A DNA stretch of 56,482 nt from Planococcus sp. CAU13 (GTDB lineage Bacteria; Bacillota; Bacilli; Bacillales_A; Planococcaceae): positions 1 through 56,482 of the forward strand of contig NZ_JRGN01000218.1 in the NCBI RefSeq assembly GCF_000775575.1, read 5' to 3'. Shown here piece after piece: positions 32,972 through 40,852 of the stretch. A program made the position numbers and the translations under genes. Each line of letters opens with the position of its first letter. Within the stretch, counting starts at the first letter, position 1. Under the pieces are notes generated by a model. That model ran no database searches and was not told the origin of the DNA. It worked only from the letters and a program-made list of their open reading frames with translations.

Positions 32972-33268
32972 ATGCCTAACTGCCAGAACTGCAATTATCA
33001 ATGGAGCTGGTTCGATACATTTAAGATTGGCTTCATGAACAATAAAAAATGCCCGAACTGCCAAGAGCGGCAATATATCAAACCACAGGCAAACAAAAGA
33101 ATTTATGTTTTTTATATTGTGCCCTTGATCATCCTTCTATTTTCCCGCCCTCTTTTCGACTGGAGTACGCCGGTTTTTCTTTCCATCGGTTTTTTCTTTA
33201 TTTTCGCTTTAACACTGATTATTCCTTATACGATCAAGCTTTCCAATGAACAGGAGCCGCTCTTTTGA
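32972..33268 (+). CDS. CXXC-20-CXXC putative zinc-finger membrane protein (TIGR04104 type), copy 2
   Basis: A 98-residue paralogue of the preceding protein: CQNC and CPNC with the same spacing and the YQWSWFDTFKIGF spacer, then two hydrophobic segments instead of one. AAGGAG lies 8 bases before the ATG at 32972; an upstream in-frame start overlaps the preceding stop and has no site. The pair probably arose by tandem duplication. Confidence 0.82.
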   Translation: MPNCQNCNYQWSWFDTFKIGFMNNKKCPNCQERQYIKPQANKRIYVFYIVPLIILLFSRPLFDWSTPVFLSIGFFFIFALTLIIPYTIKLSNEQEPLF

Positions 33269-33344
33269 TGAAGAGATAGACATGCAATGACACCGTCTGG
33301 AGGCGGTGTTCTTTCATTTAAATAAAATTAGAGGAGAGACTACT

Positions 33345-34253
33345 ATGCAGTTACAGCAGCAAATTGAACAATACATAAGCGGAATCGATGCGGAATTCGG
33401 CATCTCAATAAAACACTTGAAAACGCAGGAGGAAGTCAACATACAAGGGGACCGCCTGTTTCAAATGGCCAGCGTCGTGAAGGTACCGATACTCGCGACA
33501 TTATATGACCTGGCGGAGAAGGGCGAAATCGATTTGAACCAGCGGATTGAAATGCTGGACGAAGATCACGTGCCGGGATCCGGCGTATTCAAGGCGATGG
33601 ACAGCGGCATCCAGCCGACCATCAAAGACCTGGCGACCATGATGATCATCGTCAGCGACAATCAGGCGACGGATAAATTATTGGAATTGGTAGGCGGGGC
33701 AGAGGCAGTCGAGGAAAAAATGAAGAGCATCGGATTGAATAATATACATATCAAGCATTCCATCTGGGATTTGCTGAGCTGGAGCGCCGGCAAAACCGAA
33801 CTGCCGCACACAGAAGAAATGGCGGACGAAATCATCCGTGATCTGGAAGAAGGCAAATACGACTGGGAGAGCATCGTGTTCCAGGAGAGCCCGGAAAGCA
33901 ATACCAGCACGGCGAAGGACATGACGCTGCTAATGGAAAAGATCGCAATGGGCGAGTTTGTTTCTAAAGAATGTTCCGCAGCCATTTATGAAATCCTGTT
34001 GAAACAGCACTACCAGCAGCGCATTGGCGGCTCATTGCCGAGAAACACAAAAGTCGCGAATAAGACGGGAAGCCTTGGAACAATGTTCAATGATACGGGG
34101 ATTGTTCAATTGCCAGGTGATAAAGGCGCATTTGTCATTACGGTCTATTCGATAGGCAGTTCTTTGGATTATAAGGGGGATGAGCCGATTGCGGAGATTT
34201 CACGGATGGCTTATGAGTGGTGTGTTGGGAATGAAACCAACTCTTCTATATAA
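33345..34253 (+). CDS. Serine hydrolase of the class A beta-lactamase fold, signal-less
   Basis: A 302-residue protein with the SxxK-SDN-KTG set: S43-V-V-K46, S104-D105-N106 and K240-T241-G242, in the class A order and spacing. It lacks a signal peptide or lipobox, so it would stay in the cytoplasm, and I see no ExxxN omega-loop glutamate in the expected region (about residues 130-160), which true class A lactamases need for deacylation. It may be a beta-lactamase-related esterase/peptidase rather than a resistance enzyme. GAGGAGAG precedes the ATG at 33345. Confidence 0.8.
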   Translation: MQLQQQIEQYISGIDAEFGISIKHLKTQEEVNIQGDRLFQMASVVKVPILATLYDLAEKGEIDLNQRIEMLDEDHVPGSGVFKAMDSGIQPTIKDLATMMIIVSDNQATDKLLELVGGAEAVEEKMKSIGLNNIHIKHSIWDLLSWSAGKTELPHTEEMADEIIRDLEEGKYDWESIVFQESPESNTSTAKDMTLLMEKIAMGEFVSKECSAAIYEILLKQHYQQRIGGSLPRNTKVANKTGSLGTMFNDTGIVQLPGDKGAFVITVYSIGSSLDYKGDEPIAEISRMAYEWCVGNETNSSI

Positions 34254-34272
34254 AGAACTTCCTTAACGACCC

Positions 34273-34306
34273 TTACTTTCTTCGACGTGTACGCTATAAT
34301 GTACAC
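34273..34306 (+). promoter_or_regulatory. YefM-type promoter/operator
   Basis: A TATAAT at 34295-34300 sits exactly between GTGTAC (34287-34292) and GTACAC (34301-34306), a perfect 6-bp inverted repeat. TGTAC/GTACA half-sites are the known core of YefM antitoxin operators in E. coli. A weak -35 (TTACTT) lies at 34273-34278. This fits autorepression of the adjacent antitoxin gene. Confidence 0.6.
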
Positions 34307-34323
34307 AAAAGGAGATGGTGAAA

Positions 34324-34563
34324 ATGTCAGCAATTACTGCAACAACACCAACCAATCTTAGAAAGAACTTATTTAATATTCTCGAAGAGGTTACAGAAGC
34401 GAATACTGAAGTTATTATTACGATGAAATCAGGCAAAAACGCTGTATTAATTTCTGAAGTTGAATTGAATTCGTATCGAGAAATGGCTTATTTGATGGGC
34501 AGCAAAGCCAACAGAGATAGGCTTGATGAAGCTATATTGCAGTTAAATAAGGTCCAAAAATAA
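34324..34563 (+). CDS. Phd/YefM family antitoxin, apparently without its toxin
   Basis: A 79-residue protein with the Phd/YefM fold pattern: MSAITATTPTNLRKNLFNIL, then VIITMKSGKNAVLISEVELNSYRE and a C-terminal charged helix. In type II toxin-antitoxin pairs this subunit binds DNA at TGTACA-type palindromes and neutralises a RelE/YoeB toxin with its C-terminal helix. No toxin gene follows within 130 bp (a DUF2075 pseudogene is next). GGAGATGG precedes the ATG. It may be an orphan, an anti-addiction element or the survivor of a deleted pair. Confidence 0.85.
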   Translation: MSAITATTPTNLRKNLFNILEEVTEANTEVIITMKSGKNAVLISEVELNSYREMAYLMGSKANRDRLDEAILQLNKVQK

Positions 34564-34697
34564 TTTGGATAAGTTTAAGCGTACATCTAACATAAGATGT
34601 GCGCTTTCTTTTCATTCTAATTGTCAGAAAAATAAATAGAAAAAATTGTATTAACGGGTAAACTTATGGTAACTCCGAAACAGTCAGGAGTTTATCT

Positions 34698-35078
34698 ATG
34701 ATTATCTACAACGAGACCTCATCAAAGTTCATCGATCATGTTCTGGAACAGCAAATTGAAAGCTTTTTACTAAAGAAGGTTCAGGAGAAAATGAACCATT
34801 CTGCATCTCCGAGTGAAATACGTTCCTAGACAAATTCCTTACCGCAGCAAATGGCAAAGATTTTGCGTGATGTGGATTTGAAAGAAGGTACACACGTGCT
34901 GCTCGAATATAAGCTGCCATCCACAGAAAAGCGCATTGATTTCCTGATTAAAGGTGAAGACAGCGAAGGCAAGCAGAATGCCGTGATTGTAGAGTTGAAA
35001 TAGTGGGGCCAGGCGCAGATTGCAGAAGGCGATGGCATTGTCTCCTCCTATCTGGGCGGCAGAAATTATGAAATACAG
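34698..35078 (+). pseudogene. DUF2075 (N-terminal part) pseudogene
   Basis: From ATG 34698 (with CAGGAG upstream) the reading frame encodes the typical N terminus of large DUF2075 ATPase/helicase-like proteins: LEYKLPSTEKRIDFLIKG and, later, ELK then WGQAQIAEGDGIV. It is broken by in-frame stops: TAG at 34827-34829 (where tryptophan is expected) and TAG at 35001-35003 (where glutamine is expected). Similarity ends near 35078, so the whole ATPase part is missing. It marks the left edge of the AT-rich island. Confidence 0.75.
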
Positions 35079-35219
35079 AATGGACCAATTCACTCCCGCA
35101 GATAGCGAAAATCTTAGTCAATGTGTTTTTCAACTAATGAAGACCTAATCTTAAAACATATATATTAAGAGTTTTTTAATATTCGGTTAAAAACTCTAGT
35201 TATTAATAGATGCTGGATA

Positions 35220-35480
35220 TTAAATGCTCCTATAAAAAGTACTCATTTTACCACCCATACCTGGAAAACCATACATTGACTTATAATAATTTATCGTATC
35301 AAATTTCATAAGATAATTTTTTATTTCAAAAGTAGAGAAGTAGAGAACTCCATCTCTTAATTTTGATTCTCCGAAATAATCATAATCTAATACAACAATT
35401 TCATTAGCGCCATTTAATCGTAAGTCGCTTATCCACATAGCTGTGTCAATATTAAAGCCTAAAATAACATCTACTACCAA
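35220..35480 (-). CDS. Hypothetical protein, AT-rich
   Basis: An 86-residue protein opening MVVDVILGFNIDTAMWISDL and containing VVLDYDYFGESKLRDG. No family recognised. The TTG at 35480 is inferred as start because AGGGAGG lies 8 bases upstream; the frame continues upstream to 35552 without a ribosome binding site. It reads opposite to the helicase operon, from the 439-bp AT-rich spacer between them. Confidence 0.45.
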   Translation of the reverse strand: MVVDVILGFNIDTAMWISDLRLNGANEIVVLDYDYFGESKLRDGVLYFSTFEIKNYLMKFDTINYYKSMYGFPGMGGKMSTFYRSI

Positions 35481-35919
35481 TTTAGATTCCTCCCTAGATA
35501 ATTCTTTTATATTTATACTACATATTTTTTTCTTTATGATAAGAAATTTCAAATATTATTAAGTTTTGAGTAGATAAAACTAACAAGATATCGATTTCAT
35601 TGAGAAATTGATGGCTAGTAACTAGTATCCATTATTAAATGATATTTTCCTTATAATTAAGAACTCGAGCAGACAATTTGTCTTTTATCCTTATATTTTG
35701 GGAGGTTTAAAAAATATATGTATTAGTACTGATATACCTTCTATTATTTTAACGTCATAAATAAAAATGTCAAAAATATATTTAATATATATTATATATA
35801 AAAATAAAAAATATAAATTAACGCCTTATTTACTATCATTTCCTTTTAATTTCCTGATATAAGTAATAATATGTATATAAGGTAAATTTGAAACTGTTTA
35901 TAACCAGAAGGGTGATTAT
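35481..35919. other. AT-rich spacer upstream of the helicase operon
   Basis: 439 bp with very high AT content, including a near-palindromic ATATATTTAATATATATTAT stretch near 35775-35800. No coding frame is convincing. Promoters for the helicase operon (AAGGGTG ribosome binding site just before 35920) and the leftward small gene must lie here, but none stands out over the AT background. Confidence 0.5.
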
Positions 35920-38607
35920 ATGGAAATAGCTAACTTAAAACTATCTCAAGAACAAATGCAGCCATTATTAAGAAAAACAAAAAATGCATCCATATTAGCG
36001 GCTGCGGGTTCTGGTAAAACAAGAACACTTGTAAGCATGCTGATGGCTGATCTAATTTCAGGTATTCCTGCAAAAGATATTATAGCAATTACTTTTACTG
36101 AAAAAGCTGCTGACGAACTCATTTTAAGAATTCATCAAGAAGTTAAAAAACATCCATCAAATATAGATCTATCGGGAATATATATAGGTACTATACATGG
36201 TTGGTGCTTACAGTACTTGTCGAATGTAAGTAGTTTTTATAATTTTTCAACTCTTGATCAAATTCATTTAGAATCCTTAATTAGTAGGTTTTATGATCAG
36301 CTACAACTACCTCAAATTTATGGAAAGATATATCCATTTGGTATAGCAGATTTTGTATCCGATTTAGAAATTTATTACAATGAAAATCTGTCTTTGGAGA
36401 AAGTGCCAGATAATTTAAGAGATAGTATAAGAACCATTCAAGATGTTCTATTAAGCAATAAAATGATGACATTTGGAGACATGATTCGGTATTCCATAAA
36501 TGATCTTAAAGAAAAAGGTCCTATTGAAAATATTAAGCGATTATATGTTGATGAGTACCAAGATGTGAATTCAGCTCAAGTAGAATTACTTCATCTAATA
36601 GCAAACCATGACACCTCCACAATTATAGTTGGTGATGATCTCCAATCTATTTACAATTGGAGGGGGAGCGATGTCAAAAGAATTTTGAATTTTCCGAATG
36701 AGTATTCTGATGTATCTGTATACCGTCTGTCTGAAAATTACCGCTCCCGCCCACAAATTGTTGATCTCGCGAATAATATTGCTAATGACATCCCTACTAG
36801 AGACAGTAAAAAAGTTATGAAGGCTGCTAGAATTGACACCGGTATAGATTCCGTAAATTGGTTAAGTCTAACGTCTCCAAACGAACAAATAGATTCAGTT
36901 ATAGACATACTGTTCAAACATCATGAAAAGGGAGTTCCTTGGAATAAAATGGCTATTCTGTTGAGGTCAGTTACAGGATCAGGGAAGCCCTTTGTTGAAG
37001 CCCTTGAAATGCATGGTATTCCAGTAAATTGTCCACCCTTAAGCAGAAGTACTGATTTTATTAACGAATTTATAATGCCAGTTATCGATTGGTTGAGAAA
37101 AGATCACATTGAACCAAGAAATGAAGTTGAAGAAAAACAAATTGAAGATGAAGCTTTATTTCTGTGGGAAAGCGTTTCTAAATGGATTTTAATTGAGAAT
37201 GCTGAAGATACTTTTTGGGATAGCTTAAATGATTGGATAGATAAGCTAGATGAAAATCAAAACGATACATATGATGTCAGAGGTCGATTTTACGAACTTT
37301 TAGACTCCTGTGGTATAGGTTTGAAAAAAGATGATAACGAACTATTAGCCGCACTTGGGATAGCGACACAAATAATTAGAAGTGTCGAAGAAATTCATAG
37401 AAGGCGTATAAGTGGTAATCATAGAAGATCCCCTAGAGGAGTACTTTCAGAAGTTTATTTTGCATTAAAAAGAAATCTAGAAAAATTCGGAGAAAGCTTG
37501 CCAATAAATAGTAGTATTGACGGCGTTTTAATAAGTACTGTTCATCAAACTAAGGGATTAGAATGGCCAGTAGTTATAATCCCATTACTATCTTCTAGAA
37601 AATTCCCTTTACCTAACAAAGGGCATGGTACTAGTTTTTCCGATGAAGTTGCTGGGAAGTATGGAACTAATCTTGAAGATGAAAGAAGACTATTTTATGT
37701 TGCAGCTACACGGGCCAGAGAGAGATTGTATTTCCTAGATGCTAACAAAAAAGAGAATACAAAACGTTCAATTTTTTTGAAAGACTTGGCTAAAACAGGA
37801 ACCATAAATATAAAACATTCAACTAGTGAAATTCTAGATGCAAATTGGTACATATCCCAAGACGATCTAGAAAAAGATAACCTACCACCAATTAGGATTG
37901 GATTATCTGATCTCCTTATACATCAAGATTGTCCTTTCCAATTTGGGATAAGACGAGTAGTAGGGATTCAACCATCCGTCGGAGATGAGCTAGGTTTTGG
38001 TAAAGGGTTGCATGAGTTAATTCAAAGAAGACTTGAAGCCGAAGAGGACTGGTCTTTATCAGAAGTCAAAAGACAAGTAGATATCCATGTTCACTTACCA
38101 TATATGACTTTAGAAAGAGAGAACATGTCAAAACAAGCTATTGTAGATCGGGTTTACTTTTTACAAACCTTAGGAGCACTTAATAAAAATATTGAATCTG
38201 AAGTGAAAATAGAACTGCCAGTAAATAAAGGAATAATTTATGGAATTATAGATAGTTTGGAGTTGACAGAAAATAATTCTTTATTTATACGTGACTGGAA
38301 ATCAAATATTCACGAAGACTTTATTTCTAGATATGAAAAGCAATTACAGTTTTATAATTTTGTTATGAAGAAGGAAGGAAAAGTAATTGAAGGTACAGAT
38401 ATTGTAGATGTCGGAGAGACACTCAAACAAAAAAAACTAGTTGCTAGAGAAGTAGATGTATCCGATGTAGTAGTAGATGGTTTAATTGCTAATTTAAATG
38501 AAGCAATGGATCAAGTTTCGAGTAAGAACTTTCAACCAACCCCCAAAAAAACATCATGCGGGGCATGTGATTTTAATAAGATTTGCTTGGAAAGGTGGAA
38601 TAATTAA
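35920..38607 (+). CDS. UvrD/Rep-type helicase fused to a RecB-like Fe-S nuclease
   Basis: An 895-residue superfamily 1A helicase. Walker A is AAAGSGKT (K33), motif II is DEYQD (211-215), motif III is GDDLQSIYNWRG (about 238-249), motif IV/V/VI blocks include LSENYRSRP, STVHQTKGLEW and FYVAATRARERL. The C-terminal 230 residues are a RecB-family PD-(D/E)XK nuclease with D778 and D792-W-K794, framed by four cysteines C671, C880, C883 and C889 in the AddB/RecB iron-staple pattern. It combines DNA unwinding and cleavage in one chain, as in AddA/RecB, but without an AddB partner. The next gene starts inside its stop (TAATG). First gene of the island operon. Confidence 0.92.
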   Translation: MEIANLKLSQEQMQPLLRKTKNASILAAAGSGKTRTLVSMLMADLISGIPAKDIIAITFTEKAADELILRIHQEVKKHPSNIDLSGIYIGTIHGWCLQYLSNVSSFYNFSTLDQIHLESLISRFYDQLQLPQIYGKIYPFGIADFVSDLEIYYNENLSLEKVPDNLRDSIRTIQDVLLSNKMMTFGDMIRYSINDLKEKGPIENIKRLYVDEYQDVNSAQVELLHLIANHDTSTIIVGDDLQSIYNWRGSDVKRILNFPNEYSDVSVYRLSENYRSRPQIVDLANNIANDIPTRDSKKVMKAARIDTGIDSVNWLSLTSPNEQIDSVIDILFKHHEKGVPWNKMAILLRSVTGSGKPFVEALEMHGIPVNCPPLSRSTDFINEFIMPVIDWLRKDHIEPRNEVEEKQIEDEALFLWESVSKWILIENAEDTFWDSLNDWIDKLDENQNDTYDVRGRFYELLDSCGIGLKKDDNELLAALGIATQIIRSVEEIHRRRISGNHRRSPRGVLSEVYFALKRNLEKFGESLPINSSIDGVLISTVHQTKGLEWPVVIIPLLSSRKFPLPNKGHGTSFSDEVAGKYGTNLEDERRLFYVAATRARERLYFLDANKKENTKRSIFLKDLAKTGTINIKHSTSEILDANWYISQDDLEKDNLPPIRIGLSDLLIHQDCPFQFGIRRVVGIQPSVGDELGFGKGLHELIQRRLEAEEDWSLSEVKRQVDIHVHLPYMTLERENMSKQAIVDRVYFLQTLGALNKNIESEVKIELPVNKGIIYGIIDSLELTENNSLFIRDWKSNIHEDFISRYEKQLQFYNFVMKKEGKVIEGTDIVDVGETLKQKKLVAREVDVSDVVVDGLIANLNEAMDQVSSKNFQPTPKKTSCGACDFNKICLERWNN

Positions 38608-39905
38608 TGAATTTGATACAAAGAGCATCGGATATTTTAGTTATTAAAGCGACAACGGCCGATCTCCAAAAGGGAGCGGATTATGCATCAATTACTTTGC
38701 CATGGACATTTAATAGAATGATGTTAAATACCGGAAGCAAAGGACAGCAATCTAGAGCTTTAAATATTGCCAAAGGCATCGTAGGGCAAGAAATGTTAAA
38801 TAGATTATTTCAAAGACATGGAATGGAAGTTGACTTAGAAAGAAAAAGTCATCGTGCCGATGATTTGTTTGATTTTAGTGTAAATATTAATGGAGATAAA
38901 AAGAAAATAGATTTGAAGACAGTAAATTATTTTACGGATTATCTGCCTCTGGGTAGAGAGCCATTATCATCAGAATTAATAATAAAAAACTCTAAGTATG
39001 CAGGGCCAGATTGGAGAAGATTCTTTCCGATGTTAGTCCCTCATACACAAATTGATCAGGGAAAAGAAGGATATTGTTTTGCAATTGCTAGTAGCGTCGA
39101 TTTTAGAAACAATATAAATACAAGTAGTGATAATTATGCGTTAACTGCCTTTCCGTATGGAGTGAATTTACCATTTCTTAGTTCAAAAAAACTTTGTCTA
39201 GAAAGAGAAGATGCTGGAAAAGGGATTTATATAAACTGTTCGTATCAAGCTGATTCGCTTTTTTCTAATGATATTCAACTCACAGTTATAGGAGAATGGA
39301 TGGACGAAGTAAAAAAAGTAGAAGTATCGTTAACTGATGAATGTATAAAAGAGATTGGTCCATTCTCTTGCATCTCGTCCTTTCAAATTGACAAAGAATC
39401 ATACGATAATTGGTCAGACGGTGAAGTGAGAATATCAGTCAGTAGAAATGAATTCAAGAAAAGAATTCTAAACACCACTAGAAGAAATATAAATTCTCAA
39501 CCAAAAGAAGCAATAGTTTTGACTAGAAATGACTTTTGTAATTTAATGCTTCCAACTGACTACACATTATATGTCGTGGGATGGACGAGTAAAGAAAATT
39601 TCCTTAAAAACGTGAGAAATTACACTGGCTGGGTATGGCCTCTGGATAAAATAAACAAAAATGAGAATCAATATTGGTCTCAAATTACTGAAAAAGACGA
39701 ACAACATCTTTTGAGAGCAAATTTTGCTGACTGTATTGAACGAAAACCATCGCTTTTAAATGCTGGTTGGATGAAAACTACAGGTCGCGGAGGAGGTGCG
39801 TGCTGTTATTATTACCCAAACATCGGAATGAATGGAGGAGTCAAAGAATATAATTTGTATGTATTACCTAAGGATTTGGAAAAGATGAGCACACTTTTAA
39901 ATTAG
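38607..39905 (+). CDS. Unknown protein with PD-(D/E)XK-like core, operon gene 2
   Basis: A 432-residue soluble protein with no named family known to me. Residues 55-105 hold a possible nuclease core: a helix with Glu62 (KGIVGQEMLNRLF), Asp85/Asp86 in HRADDLFDF and IDLK at 101-104 (D102-x-K104). The same arrangement occurs in the next gene product, so the two are paralogues at the N terminus. The rest has EYDLTIG-like beta segments and a C-terminal GRGGGACCYYYP motif. The ATG overlaps the helicase stop by one base, implying translational coupling. A nuclease or DNA-recognition role is inference. Confidence 0.7.
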   Translation: MNLIQRASDILVIKATTADLQKGADYASITLPWTFNRMMLNTGSKGQQSRALNIAKGIVGQEMLNRLFQRHGMEVDLERKSHRADDLFDFSVNINGDKKKIDLKTVNYFTDYLPLGREPLSSELIIKNSKYAGPDWRRFFPMLVPHTQIDQGKEGYCFAIASSVDFRNNINTSSDNYALTAFPYGVNLPFLSSKKLCLEREDAGKGIYINCSYQADSLFSNDIQLTVIGEWMDEVKKVEVSLTDECIKEIGPFSCISSFQIDKESYDNWSDGEVRISVSRNEFKKRILNTTRRNINSQPKEAIVLTRNDFCNLMLPTDYTLYVVGWTSKENFLKNVRNYTGWVWPLDKINKNENQYWSQITEKDEQHLLRANFADCIERKPSLLNAGWMKTTGRGGGACCYYYPNIGMNGGVKEYNLYVLPKDLEKMSTLLN

Positions 39906-39916
39906 GGGGTATAAAA

Positions 39917-40828
39917 ATGGTCCGCATAACAGATTTTGTTTCATTGCAAGTCAATAACCAAGTACAAAACGATGCGATTGAATATGCTGGCAGATCGCTG
40001 AATTATACATATAATCGAATGGGATATAATGATGATGAAAATAGATTAAAAAGAATTATGGTAGGAATAGTTATCGAGAAAGTTTATGAAAATTATCTGA
40101 TTACGAGCGGAGCTACTTTTTCCACGAAAGGAAGAACACATTGGAGAAATAAGGATGTTGCAGAATTCTATATGAATAATCGAATTATCGATATAAAAGG
40201 GTATCATGTATATCCTCACTTTACTAGGGATTTTCCGAACTGGTTCCTTGACGTAGAGGGTTTAGTACCATATGGACAATTAAAAAAAGGTGCTAGCTCT
40301 AGTGCTTATTTGCAAGCGTTTTTAGTTTCTCAAAAGCAGAATACTTCTGCTGTAAAAAAATTTGTTGCTGTTTTACCAAAAGGTTGGTCAGATAATTGGA
40401 ATTTTGCAGCAAACGTTTCCTTAAACTTTAATCATAATTATGGACCAATAGCACCTTTGACTCTATTTGGTGAAGGTGGTACGATTTCAATTAGCGATAC
40501 TAATGAATCGATTATTTTTAGTAATGGAAGCTATACTACGAACAATTTATTTTCTTCAATTCAATTTTTAAGTTCAGATGTTAAACCAACTACTGACATT
40601 ACGATTTCAGTGAACAACTTCAATATCAAAATAGAAAAAGAACAATGGTTTGATGTGTGGCTTGAAAATCCAGAGGTCACGTTCGCCGCCTGGGGTAACT
40701 ACAGTGACTATAAATTTAAAGGAGAATATCTTAAAATAGGTTCTAAAACACAAGTTTACACTGGCGGGACGAAGACAGGAAACATGAGCGTTATGATTCG
40801 AAATTTGAGAGCCTTAAATACACTTTAG
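39917..40828 (+). CDS. Unknown protein with PD-(D/E)XK-like core, operon gene 3
   Basis: A 303-residue soluble protein paralogous in its first 100 residues to the product of the preceding gene: both have a YNRM/FNRM motif, a helix with Glu54 (GIVIEKVYENYL), Asp80 (HWRNKDVAEF) and IDIK at 91-94 (D92-x-K94). This is a plausible PD-(D/E)XK restriction-nuclease core. The remainder is Asn/Ser/Thr-rich beta sheet. GGGGGT precedes the ATG; spacing to gene 2 is 11 bp and to the methyltransferase 24 bp. Activity is not proven. Confidence 0.7.
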   Translation: MVRITDFVSLQVNNQVQNDAIEYAGRSLNYTYNRMGYNDDENRLKRIMVGIVIEKVYENYLITSGATFSTKGRTHWRNKDVAEFYMNNRIIDIKGYHVYPHFTRDFPNWFLDVEGLVPYGQLKKGASSSAYLQAFLVSQKQNTSAVKKFVAVLPKGWSDNWNFAANVSLNFNHNYGPIAPLTLFGEGGTISISDTNESIIFSNGSYTTNNLFSSIQFLSSDVKPTTDITISVNNFNIKIEKEQWFDVWLENPEVTFAAWGNYSDYKFKGEYLKIGSKTQVYTGGTKTGNMSVMIRNLRALNTL

Positions 40829-40852
40829 CTAACAATTAATAAGGAGGAAGTC

